A DNA stretch of 64,000 nt, taken from positions 6,865,441-6,929,440 of the forward strand of contig JARWIR010000016.1 of NCBI GenBank assembly GCA_029959085.1, written 5' to 3'. The position numbers and the translations under genes are program-made. The stretch is from Nemophila menziesii. Lineage: Eukaryota > Streptophyta > Magnoliopsida > Boraginales > Hydrophyllaceae. Of this stretch, positions 33,653-45,060 are shown one piece after another; positions within the stretch are counted from its first letter, which is position 1; each line of letters starts with the position of its first letter. The notes under the pieces were generated by a model, which worked only from the letters and a program-made list of their open reading frames with translations, was not told where the DNA came from and searched no databases.

Positions 33653-33886
33653 TGACAAGATAAGAATAGACGTATGTGAAGAGGTCCCACAACAACAACA
33701 AACTCTTGCCCATCAAGTTGTTACACAAGAAGACAAAATAGAAAAACAGAAATAAACCAAATTGTATTCTATTCCTTTCCATAACATTCTATTCTACTCT
33801 ATATATAGATATACAATTTGGTGTAATCACAATCAATTGAATTAATAAAACAATTCTTCTTCTTCTCTATCTTTACTCTTTTATCA
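33653..33886 (+). repeat. 3' LTR of the Copia element
   Basis: Begins TGACAAGATAAGAATAG right after the polypurine tract and ends TTTTATCA; 234 bp. It is followed by the ATTAT duplication and an ATT microsatellite. Confidence 0.88.
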
Positions 33887-33930
33887 ATTATTATTATTAT
33901 TATTATTATACTTATTATTATAATTATTAT
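33887..33930. repeat. (ATT)n microsatellite
   Basis: About 44 bases of ATT repeats with two interruptions. The Copia target site ATTAT lies in such a tract on both sides. Confidence 0.85.
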
Positions 33931-34129
33931 ATTTATAAAAGTATACATCCTACTCTCCTACAACTACAATTACTTAAAACTTTCAAAAAATAATGTGAAT
34001 TTCCATCCAAAAATATCAATATTTTGTCTCACACATTTAATCAATACATTCGCAGTACCATCAAGTCTCATTTTTATGTGTAAAACTTTCTATCATGGAA
34101 ATCTTACCATCCATTTTCAGATTTCATCA

Positions 34130-37100
34130 ACAATTGATTGCATATTTTAGTTAATTCCAGCCATTTGATGAATAACTTGAATGATTTCAAGGTTGTCAGA
34201 GTAGAACAAACTACTATGTTGATTGAAATCATCAGCTGATCTCGTAACTAAAAGAGTGACTCACGTCTAATTTTGCATCTCTTTATAATCTTTATGGGTA
34301 ATTTATCCATCCTTTTTAACTTTTATTGAATCAACAACCAACTAACTCCCATTCTTTGGTAAGTGACGTGTCATTAAGATAAATAATTTTTTACTCATCT
34401 TGGAGAACTGGGTTATCTTTTATTCCCTCCTCTTTCTGAATTGTCTTCTCATCTTTCTTATGCATGGCCACTTCAAATGTTTCACGGAAGAGATCATTAA
34501 TAAAATCATTATTCGTCATATTAATCTTTTTAACGTTTCACCTTTTAATCTCAAAAAAAAAATTCATCCTCTCCTTGCTAGTAAGCCACATTGTGGTCAA
34601 GATGAAAGTGAAAATGACTTTCCTACCCCACTCATTGTTAGCATAACAATAATTGTCTTGATAATCCAATCTTTTACAAATCTTGTGTAATTCTGAGTAA
34701 TTTTATAGCTGACGAGGCCCAAACAGAATAGCTAAATGGGTATTTAAGAGAAAGAGGTCTAATTAATTCATGACCCATTTCACATTATTCACATATTGAG
34801 TCCCTGACTCGCTCTTTTTGGCAGAGGTTGTTTTCGTGGGGATCGCTTTGTTACCAATTTTCGAGGCAAGAAACCTAATTTTTGTTGGAAGGTTAGTATG
34901 TAAAACTATCTTCCAGGTGTCCTTATAACCGTTTCAACCATATGCGACCTTGGCATTCATTAGCAATATCATCCTAAATAAGACGGTGATAACTTGATTT
35001 AGTAGTGTACTTTCCATCTTTGGTATGAGGCCAAATAATTGTATTCTATTTGTCAAGTTGCATAACCAGTATTCTAGCAATCTCATTAGCCATCCCTTGT
35101 GCACAAAGCTTGTCAAATATACCCTGAGATATGTTTATTAAACAAGTGTACCAAAACATTTAGTTTACATTCATTGGGTTGTTCAATCTTAAAATACTTA
35201 TCCACATATGAGCCAGATATTCGTCGTCAAACCATTACTAATTTTCCAGATACATTCCTTCTTAAGAACTTATAGGCCCTAAAAATACTATTCCATCTTC
35301 AAGATCTCTTTCTAACCAGTTTTGCATCTCACACAATAGAATTAGGGAAATAATTACCTTTCAACACCTTAGCAATAATCAAATCAGGGTTGTTTACCAA
35401 TTTCCACGGTTGGTTGGTCAATAAGGCAGTAACCATTATGTGAAAATATCTTAAACCAATTCCTCCATATGATTTAGACCTTATATTTCTCTAGGCAACC
35501 CAATGAATTTTTTTCTTATCACTAGAATCCCACCAAAAGTTTGCCACAAGACTAGACATCTTCTTACACATCGTCTTTGAAAATTCAAAATTCCACATAG
35601 CATAGTTAGGAATGTCCTAAAGAACCGCTTTAATAAAAACTTATTTACCACCATCGAATAATAAATTAGAGATCTAACTAGCCGATTTTGCAAGTAGTCT
35701 ATCTTTGATGGGGTCAAAATCCCCGTTTTAGATCTTCATAGTGTAAAGGGTGTTCCCAAATACATACCAAGTAAATATGTACCACCAATGTTGAGGTTAT
35801 TAGATACATCCATGGTGATATCATATGGGGTTCCTTTATTGAAAATGATTGCTGATTTGTTGAAATTCTGACAATATGCCCGACAATATCATGATCGTCA
35901 GTTTGAAAGAATCAATTTTGTTTTTGTTGATGTCCATAAAGATATAGGCATCATCCAAAAATAAGAGGTGAGTAAGTTTCAAATAGTTTCTAAAAATGAA
36001 AATACCTTTAATGACCACTTCTCTGCGGTAATTAATCAAACCGATGAATCCTTTCGTCATAAGTGAAAAGAGCAATGGTGATAACAAATTTCCTTGTTTG
36101 ATTCCTTGTTTTGGTAAAAATTTATTGAGTTTTACCCTATTAACCTTAATATAAATTGGAACTGAATAAATACAATTATAAATCCAATCTCTCAATTTTT
36201 TTCAAAAATCAAATTTGCTGAGAATTTCCATTAGAAACTCCCAATTGACTTGATTGTACGTCCTATCCATGTCGATCTCGATATCCTCTTAGTACCTTTT
36301 AGATCTTCTATTTTATTTCATAAAATAAGATACTTCTCGAGCAATAAGAATATTATCATCTATGCTTCTCCCTTTGATAAACATCGATTGAGTCGGTGAG
36401 ACAATTTTGTCCATAAAAGATTGTAGTCTTAGCGCAAGAATTTTAGCAAAGATTTTATAACTAAAGTTAATGCACGGTCTAAAATCTTTCACATATTCAT
36501 GAATTTCCCTTTTCATTATCAAGGTGATAAGTGTATCATAGATTTTGTTGAGTGGAGTATTATTGCTAAAAGTATCTGTTAATAGCGCATCTGAGTCATC
36601 TTGTAAGATATCATAAAATTCTTAGTAGAAATTCCTTTGGAGACCATCTGGTCCAAAGATTTTGATCCTGACATGCTAAAAAAATTATTTTAAACTTTTT
36701 CCAGATTCATGGATTTAACAAGCCTCACATTCATTGAATTTGTGATCTTGCTTGGCGTGTGAACCGTAACCTCCTCTATTTTTGAGACTTGGTTACCATA
36801 AAAAATATTTCCAAAGAAATTCAAAAACATTTCCTTGAAACCTTTCCTCAATCTAAATATCGTTATCATCCTTAAGACTATATATACGATTGATATTGCT
36901 TCTCATGATTGTCGGGGCATGAAAGAACCTTGTGTTTTTATCTCTCCTTCCTATCCATAATTTTTTTTCGCTATCCTCCCAAAATGCTTCCTCTTTGCTC
37001 CATCAATCTTCCAATTTTTTATTAGTCTTGTTCACTAATTCTTGATGGTACTCAGTCACTTTCTCATTCTGGATATTTGTAAGTATCTGTTGGTATTTGT

Positions 37101-37215
37101 TGATAATTTTCCGGTTGTTCATAAATGGGTTCCTACTCCAAACCGTGAGCGCTAAACATGTCACATCTTTTTTTAGGCAGAAATTTTGAATATCTTAGAT
37201 TCTGTGCCCTTTATC
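34130..37215 (-). pseudogene. fossil L1-type LINE ORF2
   Basis: On the minus strand, pieces in order: a linker with WSKEEAFWEDSEKKLW and GRRDKNTRFFHAPTI (about 37000-36900), FGPDG (near 36650), RT with DFRPCINFSYKIFAKILALR and LQSFMDKIVSPTQSMFIKGR (36522-36313), QGIKQGNLLSPLLFSLMTKG and LLFLDDAYIFMD (36195-35836; the usual QGDPLSP and FADD are changed to QGNLLSP and FLDD), a thumb and zinc-finger region with WQTFGGILVIRKKFIGLP (35717-35481), and an RNase H trace FYSDNLEIIQVIHQM (near 34210). Many stops; an old, dead copy. The 3' end and target duplication are not visible. Confidence 0.8.
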
Positions 37216-37920
37216 CCAAGCTTTTCCAAACAAAGTCTCTACATTGATGATTATCCAACCATCTAAATTCAAACATGAAGTAACTTTTGATTTGCAACTT
37301 GTGATGTCCTTCTGTAAAATGAGTAGAGACTGATCTGTACCTTAACCTGGCAATCATACCGGTCCACAGACCAGACCTGAACCGAGACGATGCTACAGTA
37401 TAGGACCGGACCGAACCGGTCCAGTAGTGATAGGCCCAGATCCTCAAAAAAAGTCCTACCTATGGACCGGTCCAGACCGATAACACCCGTGTTTTTTTTT
37501 AAATCTTTATTAAAACGTGTACATTAAACGCATCTCTTCACCCACTTCACCAATCTACCGCCTCATATTTCAATATTTCTCTTTAGCGTTCAATGCTCAC
37601 CATCTTCTCATGCTCTCCACCGACACCCTATATATCATCTTCACCTTAATTGTTCAATGCTCACCATCTCCTCATGATCTCCATAGACACCCTTGATATC
37701 TTCTTCACCATCTACTCATGATCTCTCTGGGTATTATTGTGATGCTATTTATTGGGTTTTCTTGGGTAAAAATTAGATGTTACTAATTACCCATTGATTA
37801 ATGGTAAGTTAGTGGTGCTATTTGTTATTTAGATTCATAATTTTATAAAATCTCAAACTATTTTATAAAATGAGGAATTTAAACTAATACATGAAAAATC
37901 AATTAAAGCACTCAATCAAG
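37216..37920. other. non-coding; CCGGTCC-rich stretch
   Basis: 37345-37485 is rich in ACCGGTCC/GGACCGG words (for example GGACCGGACCGAACCGGTCC at about 37402), which resemble the sub-terminal ends of plant hAT elements, but no bounded element was found. The remainder is AT-rich with no gene. Confidence 0.4.
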
Positions 37921-38350
37921 TTTATTCAAGTTATACACGATTCTCATCGCATCACTTCTCAACTGTCATAATAACGCCCACTGTGGGATTTGGAAAAAAA
38001 TATAATAAACATCGCAGTAAGACCAAATTTCTCACTCGAACAATTCAAAAAAAAATGCAGTATAAGACCAAATTACTCACTCCAACCGTAAAAGGCTCAT
38101 TCAAAAAATTCAAAAAATGCAGTATAAGACCAAATTGCTCACTCCAAACAGTAAAGGGCTCACTCCAATAGTTCAAAAAATGTAGTATAAGACCAAATGG
38201 TTGTCAATTTTTTGGGTTTTTACTGCAAAACAATTCAAAAAATGCATCATAAGATCAAATTGCTCACTCCAACAATAAAATTCTATTCTTAGTGCATCCA
38301 TATGGTAAAAGGCTTCCAACGATCATAATAATGGCCATTGTCGAATTTGT
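37921..38350. repeat. irregular tandem repeat (AGTATAAGACCAAATTGCTCACTCCAA type)
   Basis: Four to five imperfect copies of a unit containing AATTCAAAAAATGCAGTATA and AGACCAAATTGCTCACTCCAA run from about 38025 to 38275. They are flanked by two copies of a CATAATAA(C/T)GGCCATTG-like word at about 37968 and 38326. A diverged inverse copy of the whole unit lies at 51825-51965, inside the large TIR element. Confidence 0.7.
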
Positions 38351-38800
38351 AAAAAATATAATAAATTATACTTAAATCAGATAATTCTGAAACATTGTAA
38401 AATTGTTGAGATTAGGTTAAAATTAAATTATTTTTTTTAGAATTTCAATCGTAAAAATTAACTTTTTACCTTAATTTGGGTTCTTCAACTGTTGATGGTG
38501 GAGAATGGTCCTGAGTGGCGGCGGTTTACTTGTGTAGGAGAGGGGCTTGGTGGGAAGGTGAGTGTGAAGATATTTCTTTTTTGTTTCCAGTTTCAATGCG
38601 AGTGCGAAAAGATGTGGGAAGGTGAGTTTGAAGAGATGAATTTTGATTTTCCCCACCGGAGTTACCAACTAAGTTGCTTGGTGTGAATAAGATGGATTTT
38701 AGGTATTGATTTTGATTTTTTTTTTAAATTAAGGTATTTGTAGGGTAGTTGATTAACAAATATCCATCTTGCCCTTCTGATTATAAGGTAATGTTTTAAA
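38351..38800. other. non-coding, nothing firm
   Basis: A 64-codon + frame at 38492-38686 overlaps a 65-codon minus frame. Neither has recognisable domains or composition beyond chance. Confidence 0.4.
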
Positions 38801-38809
38801 ATAATTAAA

Positions 38810-40413
38810 GAGATAATTACCGAAACGGTATTGAAGACGCACCCCTGATACCGAACAATACCTCCCTAATTCTCTCTTCTTACTAAAGGTCACAATCAAA
38901 ATTTAACAGTATAGCAAAATCAAATTATGTATGTACCCTCTTTTGCTTTTCCCCCTATATACACTAATATATATCAAATATTATTTTTTAACCTAGACAC
39001 TTTCTCCTCTCTCATTATTTTTACGAAGCTTATTATTCAAGCTTTCGTGTCATTTCTTCTCTCTCATCCCTTACTTTCATTATTTTTTCTTTTGCAGCTT
39101 TTACACAATATTTCATCTATTTCCTTTTCTTTTGCAGGAATGGAAGGTGGATTTAATATCTGTTCGTGAGGCTCCATGGCCGACGCTGACCATGAATATC
39201 GGTGAGCTTTGCTCTCTCAATTGATGGTTCAGCGAAATCCAGCTCCAGCTCGTGAGATCCCTTAATAGTGTTGTACTATCTATCGCACCTCGAAGTCGTC
39301 GAAGCTCCGTGAGCGAGCTCCAATGATGAAGCGCACCTCTCGTGAATTTGTCATGCCTCTTCAATTAACGTTGGAGCACAACACGACCTCACCTCTGTCG
39401 CCCGTTCGTGAAGTGAACTCGCCTCTCGTCTATGCTTCAAAGTGAGAAAGAAGCAGCAATGACCGAGTTGGCTGGGTTGCTCAGCTAGTTAAATGAATCT
39501 GTGGCCAGAAGTTTGAAGCTATGGACGGCGATTGAGAAGACTACCAACAACTCAATACTCAGTACATATTGTAAAACGCACGCTGCTTAGATGTGTTTTC
39601 TTTTGTCTAGAAAAGGTGTTCAGTTCTGTTTGGAATGCTCAAATGGAGCTGTTTTTATTCGTTTTCTTTTCTAGCGTACTCAACAATTTGTCCTACTTTT
39701 ATTTTTATTTTTTTTTTCTTTTTTTTTGTCGTGTACTCAGTTTAGGCTATTGCTTTTTTTTCTTTTTTTCTGATATAGTAATTTGTAATTTATTTCAATG
39801 TAATATTTAAATTTTATAGATAAATAAAATTTTGTTTCCTTTATGGCTACTTAGCAGATTTCTTTTGGGTACTCAACAATTTTATCCTAATACACAGTAA
39901 AAATTTCCAAAAACTTAATAGATTTTTTCTGATACTCAGCAAAGTTTTTTAGCAAAATCAGTAAAGTTATTAAGCAACTCAGTAAAATTACTGAGCATAC
40001 TCAATATATTAACTCGATACTTAGTAAAATGCATGATATATCAATAAAAAATTTCGATACTCAGTATCTTTTCTAATACTCATCACTTTTCGATACTTAG
40101 TATTTTTTCTGGCGGTGGCCGGCGGTGATCGGCGGTGATCGGCGATGGTCGGTCGTTGTGGTTGGAGATGGAAAATATTGATACTTAATGAAGGAGGAGA
40201 GAAAAATAACAATGGAGGAAAGAGAAAAAATGATAAAGAAGGAAAGAGAAAAATGGTAATAAAGGAGAGAGAATAATCTATTTTTTTGTCTTATATACAC
40301 TATAAGGATATTCATGACATTGATTATCTTCGAGTCTTCTTTGGAGTGAAAAGAATAAGGTGTTATTTTTATGGCATTAATATAGTCTCCAAGGCCTTAT
40401 AGGTAATTTACGC
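38810..40413 (+). mobile_element. non-autonomous Mutator-like element, family A copy A2
   Basis: Terminal inverted repeats GAGATAATTACCGAAACGGT and, from the right end, GCGTAAATTACCTATAAGGC. A perfect 9-bp target duplication ATAATTAAA lies at 38801-38809 and 40414-40422. The body matches copy A1 in order: CTTCTTACTAAAGG near the left, pyrimidine-rich leader, mixed GC region, ACTCAGTAAAATTACTGAG-type repeats (39865-40115), GGTGGCCGGCGGTGATCGG (40114-40140), and AATCTATTTTTTTGTCTTAT at 40274. No transposase; the interior has only short frames. Confidence 0.92.
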
Positions 40414-40422
40414 ATAATTAAA

Positions 40423-40797
40423 AGTTTTTTAATATTAAAGTTTAAAAAATGTTGCATATACCATGCACATGACCACTTAATGGAGAAAATGGATGAAACC
40501 CGTAGTCATAGATAACAAATCACAAAAATTTAAGTAAAGAATAAATTTTCACTATATACAATTAAGAGGGTAAACTGTTAATTTTGGGCAAAGTATAGGA
40601 GCAGGAGCATAGGTATTTACTCTATGTACTATTTTGAAGTTTGAAAGTAATCTATCAATAACAAATTACTTAAATTAAGAAGATAATGATAGGAAAATTA
40701 CATACATATATAGGAGCAACCGATAAACAAAAAGAGAAAAAGGAGTAAATAATCAGTTTAGGAAAATCAACCAAAGGTATACTCAAAAGAAAAAAAC
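40423..40797. other. upstream region of the peroxidase gene
   Basis: AT-rich and without coding capacity; presumed to hold the distal promoter of the peroxidase gene. No specific element was recognised. Confidence 0.4.
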
Positions 40798-40808
40798 TAT
40801 ATAAAAGG
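40798..40808 (+). promoter_or_regulatory. TATA box of the peroxidase gene
   Basis: TATATAAAAGG, a strong match to the plant TATA consensus, lies 230 bp upstream of the ATG. This places transcription start around 40830 with a 5' UTR of roughly 200 bases (inference). Confidence 0.6.
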
Positions 40809-41037
40809 AATATGAAACCTAGAATGTATAGAAAGAAAGAAAAAGAGCAAAAGCCAGTTGGACCACCCCTTACCAATTTTACAATTTTTCTTATAATAAA
40901 AATTGTGTTAAGAAATCATTTCTAATCTAATCCATAAGTTGATTTAATAAATATTACTGCATCAATTATCAAAACCTTCATTTCTAATTAATTTTCTTCT
41001 ATTTCTTCATCTTCTCCGTAATCTCTGAAGCATTAAA

Positions 41038-42328
41038 ATGATGATACACTCTTCTAAATCTCTTATTATTGCTTTGACACTATACACTCTTCAATTCATG
41101 TTTTCGGAAGGCCAGTTAAAAGTTGGTTTCTACAACAAAACTTGTCCAAATGCCGAACATATCGTGAAGTCGGTCGTTAAAGACGCTATGTTTGACAACA
41201 GAAATATTCTTCCTCGTTTACTACGACTACAATTTCATGATTGTTTTGTTGAGGTTGTTCTACTTTACTAAACAAATTTATTTTTATTCTTCAAAGAAAA
41301 ATCTTACATAATATATTACTAATTTAAACTCAAATATTTAAAATCTGGTAGTATACTATTTATGATAAATAAATTTTCTCATTATAAGGGATGTGATGGT
41401 TCAATTTTGATTGAGGATGTTGAAGATCCGGAAAAAGATGCAGATGCTCACCAAGGTGTAAAAGGATTTGGACAGATTGCAACAGCAAAAGCAACATTGG
41501 AAGTTGAATGCCCTGGAATTGTATCTTGTGCTGATATTGTTGTTATGGCTGCTAGAGATGCCGTATTCTTAGTAAAATTTCATCCTTCAGTTTTTAACTA
41601 GTAATTTTGTAATTTTATAACGTTACATCATGACTTTTTTTTTTCTTCAAATATGATATAATGCAGGCAGGTGGACATTTCTATGAAGTTGAAACTGGTA
41701 GAAGAGATGGGTTTATATCTGTAAGATCGCATGCAGCTAACTTACCAGATGTGGATGATCCAATCCACACACTTATATCTAAATTTAAGAGGAAGGGACT
41801 TTCTGAGAAAGAACTAGTCCTACTTACTGGTAACTCTCTTGTGCTTATTACTTGAAACATTACGTATATATAGTGTAGTGATGGGACTAATATTTCCTTT
41901 TTTTTGAAACTATTTCAGGTGCACATACTATTGGTACCACAGCTTGTTTTTTCATGAAGCAGAGACTATATGACTTTACTGGTCGAGGCGATTCTGATCC
42001 CACTATTGATCCTGATTTTCTATCAAAACTAATGGATGAATGTCCCGAAGATGGAGATGTAAATGACCGGATATTTCTTGATCAGGTCAATAGTGGAACT
42101 TTTGGTGATCGAGCATTACGCAACATTAAGGAGGGTGTAGCTGTGTTAGCATCAGATGCGCGGCTATATAATAATAATGTCACCAGAAGAGTGATTGATC
42201 ATTATGTTACTAGCTCTAGCTCATTATTTTTAAAGGATTTTGATGCTGCAATGGTGAAGTTGGGTCGTATTGGTGTCAAGACTGGGTCACGTGGAGAGAT
42301 CAGACAAGTTTGTGAATCTTTTAACTGA
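41038..42328 (+). CDS. class III peroxidase, peroxidase-43-like
   Basis: Secreted haem peroxidases oxidise phenolics with hydrogen peroxide in the cell wall or vacuole. Four exons join to 323 residues: 41038-41253, 41389-41571, 41667-41829 and 41919-42328. All introns are GT-AG and at the usual three positions of this family. Residues 1-25 form a signal peptide, with the mature protein starting near QLKVGFY. The distal haem pocket RLQFHDCF gives catalytic Arg63 and His67; GCDGS follows exon 1. The proximal haem ligand is His190 in GAHTIG. All eight cysteines for four disulfides are present (36, 69, 74, 113, 119, 197, 229, 319). No stop or frameshift, so it is probably functional. The assignment to the peroxidase 43 group rests on remembered similarity (QLKVGFYNKTCPNAE, ACFFMKQRLY, SDARLY) and is less certain than the family. 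Two adjacent ATGs exist (41038, 41041). A TATA box lies at 40798. Confidence 0.95.
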
Positions 42329-43564
42329 ATGTTCGGTGTTAAGATAGGGTCCAATATAGGGAAAACAATGATTTACCTTATACTTGGTCACTTTATGCTT
42401 GCTTGAGAATATTTCTTGGTGATATTCCGTCATCATGAAATATTAAATAAATTGTTCGTTTGATTTATGATGTTCAAAAATGTAAACTCTCGAGATCCTT
42501 CTCATTAATATTAGAGGACTTTTTAGATTACATTATATGGATAAAGATTGCATTCTATTTTGTCATTTGATATTTTTCTGTTATTGACATAAAAAAATAA
42601 GAAATATTTTTCTCGTTTCAATACTTAAAAGGATTTTGTATTCAAATCATATATAATTTTGTTTTCCAATAATTTGTGCGCTGTTTTGAGAACAAAAGAA
42701 TTGTGGTTTTTTTTTTGGTCAAAGTGTGATCAATTGAAAATTATACTGACATATTTAGTAATAAAAATATACTGTTAGTTATATTAGAAAGTTACATACT
42801 TTTAAAGTGAATTCGTTTAGATTTATAACTTAGAAACATTACGTTACTAATCATACAACTTCTGTTAAAGACTTTTGAATTCATTAAATTTTTGTAAAGA
42901 ATTTTTGAGTTAAAAAACCAGCTCCCCTCACAGGCCTCACCCCTTTATAATTGATATAACCTTTTGACACCCAAACATGTGTCTGCTGGTTAACAGATAG
43001 CTGATGAATCATATTTTTTGGCATATGATGTTGCTAGGTTAAGCTAGTTATTTCATATTTGTGTGGTTTACTAGTATCATATTACTGTTTACTTTGCCAT
43101 ATATTGGGATTATCTTCTCCACTTATTGTGGTGGTTTTATCATCCTCGTTAGTGCAGGTGTAATTTAAAAAGGGTGTTGAAAATTAATGTTGCTTTCTAC
43201 TTAAAGGTATTTCGTTGGTTCTGTCGATTGTTGCGTAGTCAGTTGGTTTATTGATTTCGCGAGTAGTTGTTTCTTTTTTAATAAGTATTCCCCTTTTTGC
43301 TTCTTGTTTGTTTATGTAAGTTCAATACTAGTAATAATAAGATAAGATCCAAAACTCTATTTTAAAGATTAAAAGCAAATTTGGTAATCAGTGAATGTAT
43401 TTATTAGCCTTTCAAAAGTATAGCATAATGTGAATATCTACTACTCTATCTAGTATAATTGGGGTAAAGGAGAGTTTGCCAGTGAAGAGTATAAAAACGA
43501 AAATTCTATCCCTAAAAAAAGAAAAAATATACCTTCGGGCCTGGTTTTTTTTTTTTTTTTTTTT
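42329..43564. other. 3' flank of the peroxidase gene, AT-rich; T20 run at the end
   Basis: Presumed 3' UTR to about 42550, then AT-rich DNA with no recognised gene. A run of 20 T (43545-43564) abuts the left terminal repeat of the large TIR element. Confidence 0.5.
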
Positions 43565-43920
43565 AAGTCCTCGTATGGCTCTTAGCTTTAGCCAAAGTGC
43601 ACGGGACGCTCCTGATCTTTATTTTTACCATTTTACGCCCCTTATTTTCACCTTTTATGACACAGTTAGCCCTTTTTCTATTTTTTTGTTAATTGACCGT
43701 TAGTCAACGCCACATGGTGCCATGTCACCGCCACCTCAGCACCACCTCACCCCAACCGTCTTCGTCAGCGTCGTCCCTAACTCTAAAAAAAAAAATATCC
43801 TTTGAAGCATTCAAACCTTCAACAATGGAGCGCTTTACCCATTATCATTACACCTCCAATTTTCGGATCTAATGGAGGGCTTTACCCATTATCATTACAC
43901 CTCCGATTTTCGGATCAATC
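43565..43920 (+). repeat. left TIR of the large element
   Basis: Pairs with 52534-52868. It contains an internal duplication of a ~55-bp unit ending CATTATCATTACACCTCC-ATTTTCGGATC (43832 and 43876), which is also duplicated in the right TIR. Confidence 0.88.
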
Positions 43921-44527
43921 ATGTTTAATAAAAGGCATAGCTTCATTACACCTTTTAAACAATTTTAAACATTGAGCTGGGTTTTTGTTTTTACCTGTAC
44001 GTCCATTATAACTCCTCAAAACATTAGACTTTGAGTTTATGTCTTTGATTGGCTTCAGAAACCGTTGAATTTAAAGCTTTCGAAACAACCATATCCAATA
44101 AATGCTTCTCAGCTTCCTAAACTCACATAAAGATTGAATAAATTAAATAAATTACAAGAAAAAATGCTAAAAATACCACTTGATAATAATCACTAACCAC
44201 GATACTCAGACAAAGTAAATCAGCAACTCTCTTCAATGTTATCCTCGAGTAGTATTTTGATACAACAAGTATGTTCTGCAAGCAATGTTATTACTAATAA
44301 ATAAGGATTTAATAATATAAAATAAAGAGGCAATTACCAATACCACTTTAGAGGAAGGTGATATTGCCTATAAAAGTCATGTCTAATATAAAAAACATAA
44401 TTAGACAATAATACTCTTAACTAAATATTCCCACCAAACTAAATTTTCCCGCCAAAAAATTTCCGACCAACTTTTCCGGCCAAATATTTTTCCCGCCAAA
44501 TTTTTCCGGTTAATTTTTTTTCTCACC
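43921..44527. other. interior of the large element, non-coding
   Basis: Contains ACTTTGAGTTTATG-CTTTGATTGGCTTCAGAAA (44029-44063), which recurs in the same orientation at the inner edge of the right TIR (52504-52538). 44425-44520 has repeated TTTTCCCGCCAAA words. No gene was seen. Confidence 0.45.
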
Positions 44528-44580
44528 AAAATTTTATGTTGTTATTTGGTGGGAAAAATCCCACCAAAATATATGTGGGG
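44525..44580 (+). repeat. left copy of an inverted repeat bracketing the PEX12 fragment
   Basis: CACCAAAATTTTATGTTGTT, then a near-palindrome ATTTGGTGGGAAAAATCCCACCAAA and ATATATGTGGGG. The reverse complement of 46095-46146 aligns with it over about 50 bases with few differences. Confidence 0.8.
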
Positions 44581-45060
44581 TTTATAATGTTTAATAGATA
44601 AATTTCACAATTAGATAAATTTTTATGTTGTTTGAAAGCTAATTTCCATCCTTTTATACATCTACAAAGTTCCCACATCAGTGGGTGCAGGGAAAAAATT
44701 TGAAAAAAAAAGGTGCAGGGAAAACACAATATTTTAGGTCAAACTCATGAAGTTGTCATGCAATGATATTAATTCACTACCCCCACAGACACCCTTCCCT
44801 TTTTTTAATTATATAATCACGAACTAGCACAATACATATACTTTGAACTCACTTTCTTTCAAGTGTAATTCCTACTATATTTGCGTCAAGACTAGAAAGT
44901 GGCTACTATCATCTTGAATGCAAGATTAATATTCTTTATAAAGCTAATAGAAAAGATGCGTGTTTGTGAATTGCACAAAAGAAAGTAGTCGAGTAAGAGT
45001 AACCACGCACAAGTTGTATCTCTTTGGTTTAGAAGTTGTTGAGAATTCCTTTTACTGTCT
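44581..45060. other. downstream flank of the PEX12 fragment
   Basis: Non-coding; by position this may be PEX12 3' UTR and flank carried along with the gene fragment. Confidence 0.35.

Larger units (their letters stand above)
27744..33886 (+). mobile_element. Ty1-Copia element with both LTRs, split by a solo LTR
   Basis: The 5' LTR (about 27744-27969) and 3' LTR (33653-33886, 234 bp) share TGACAA.. ends and most of their length, for example AATAGACGTATGTGAA and GAATTAATAAAA. A 5-bp target duplication ATTAT lies at 27739-27743 and 33887-33891, in an ATT-rich context. A polypurine tract CTTGAGGGGGGA (33641-33652) precedes the 3' LTR. The LTRs differ at dozens of sites, so the insertion is old. 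Gag and pol are broken by stops and frameshifts, and a 1458-bp solo LTR is inserted after the protease region. Confidence 0.9.

Noticed and set aside
33887..33930. ATTAT as decisive target duplication of the Copia element
   Set aside because: It matches on both sides but lies in an ATT microsatellite, so it supports rather than proves the boundaries; the LTR pair and polypurine tract carry the call.
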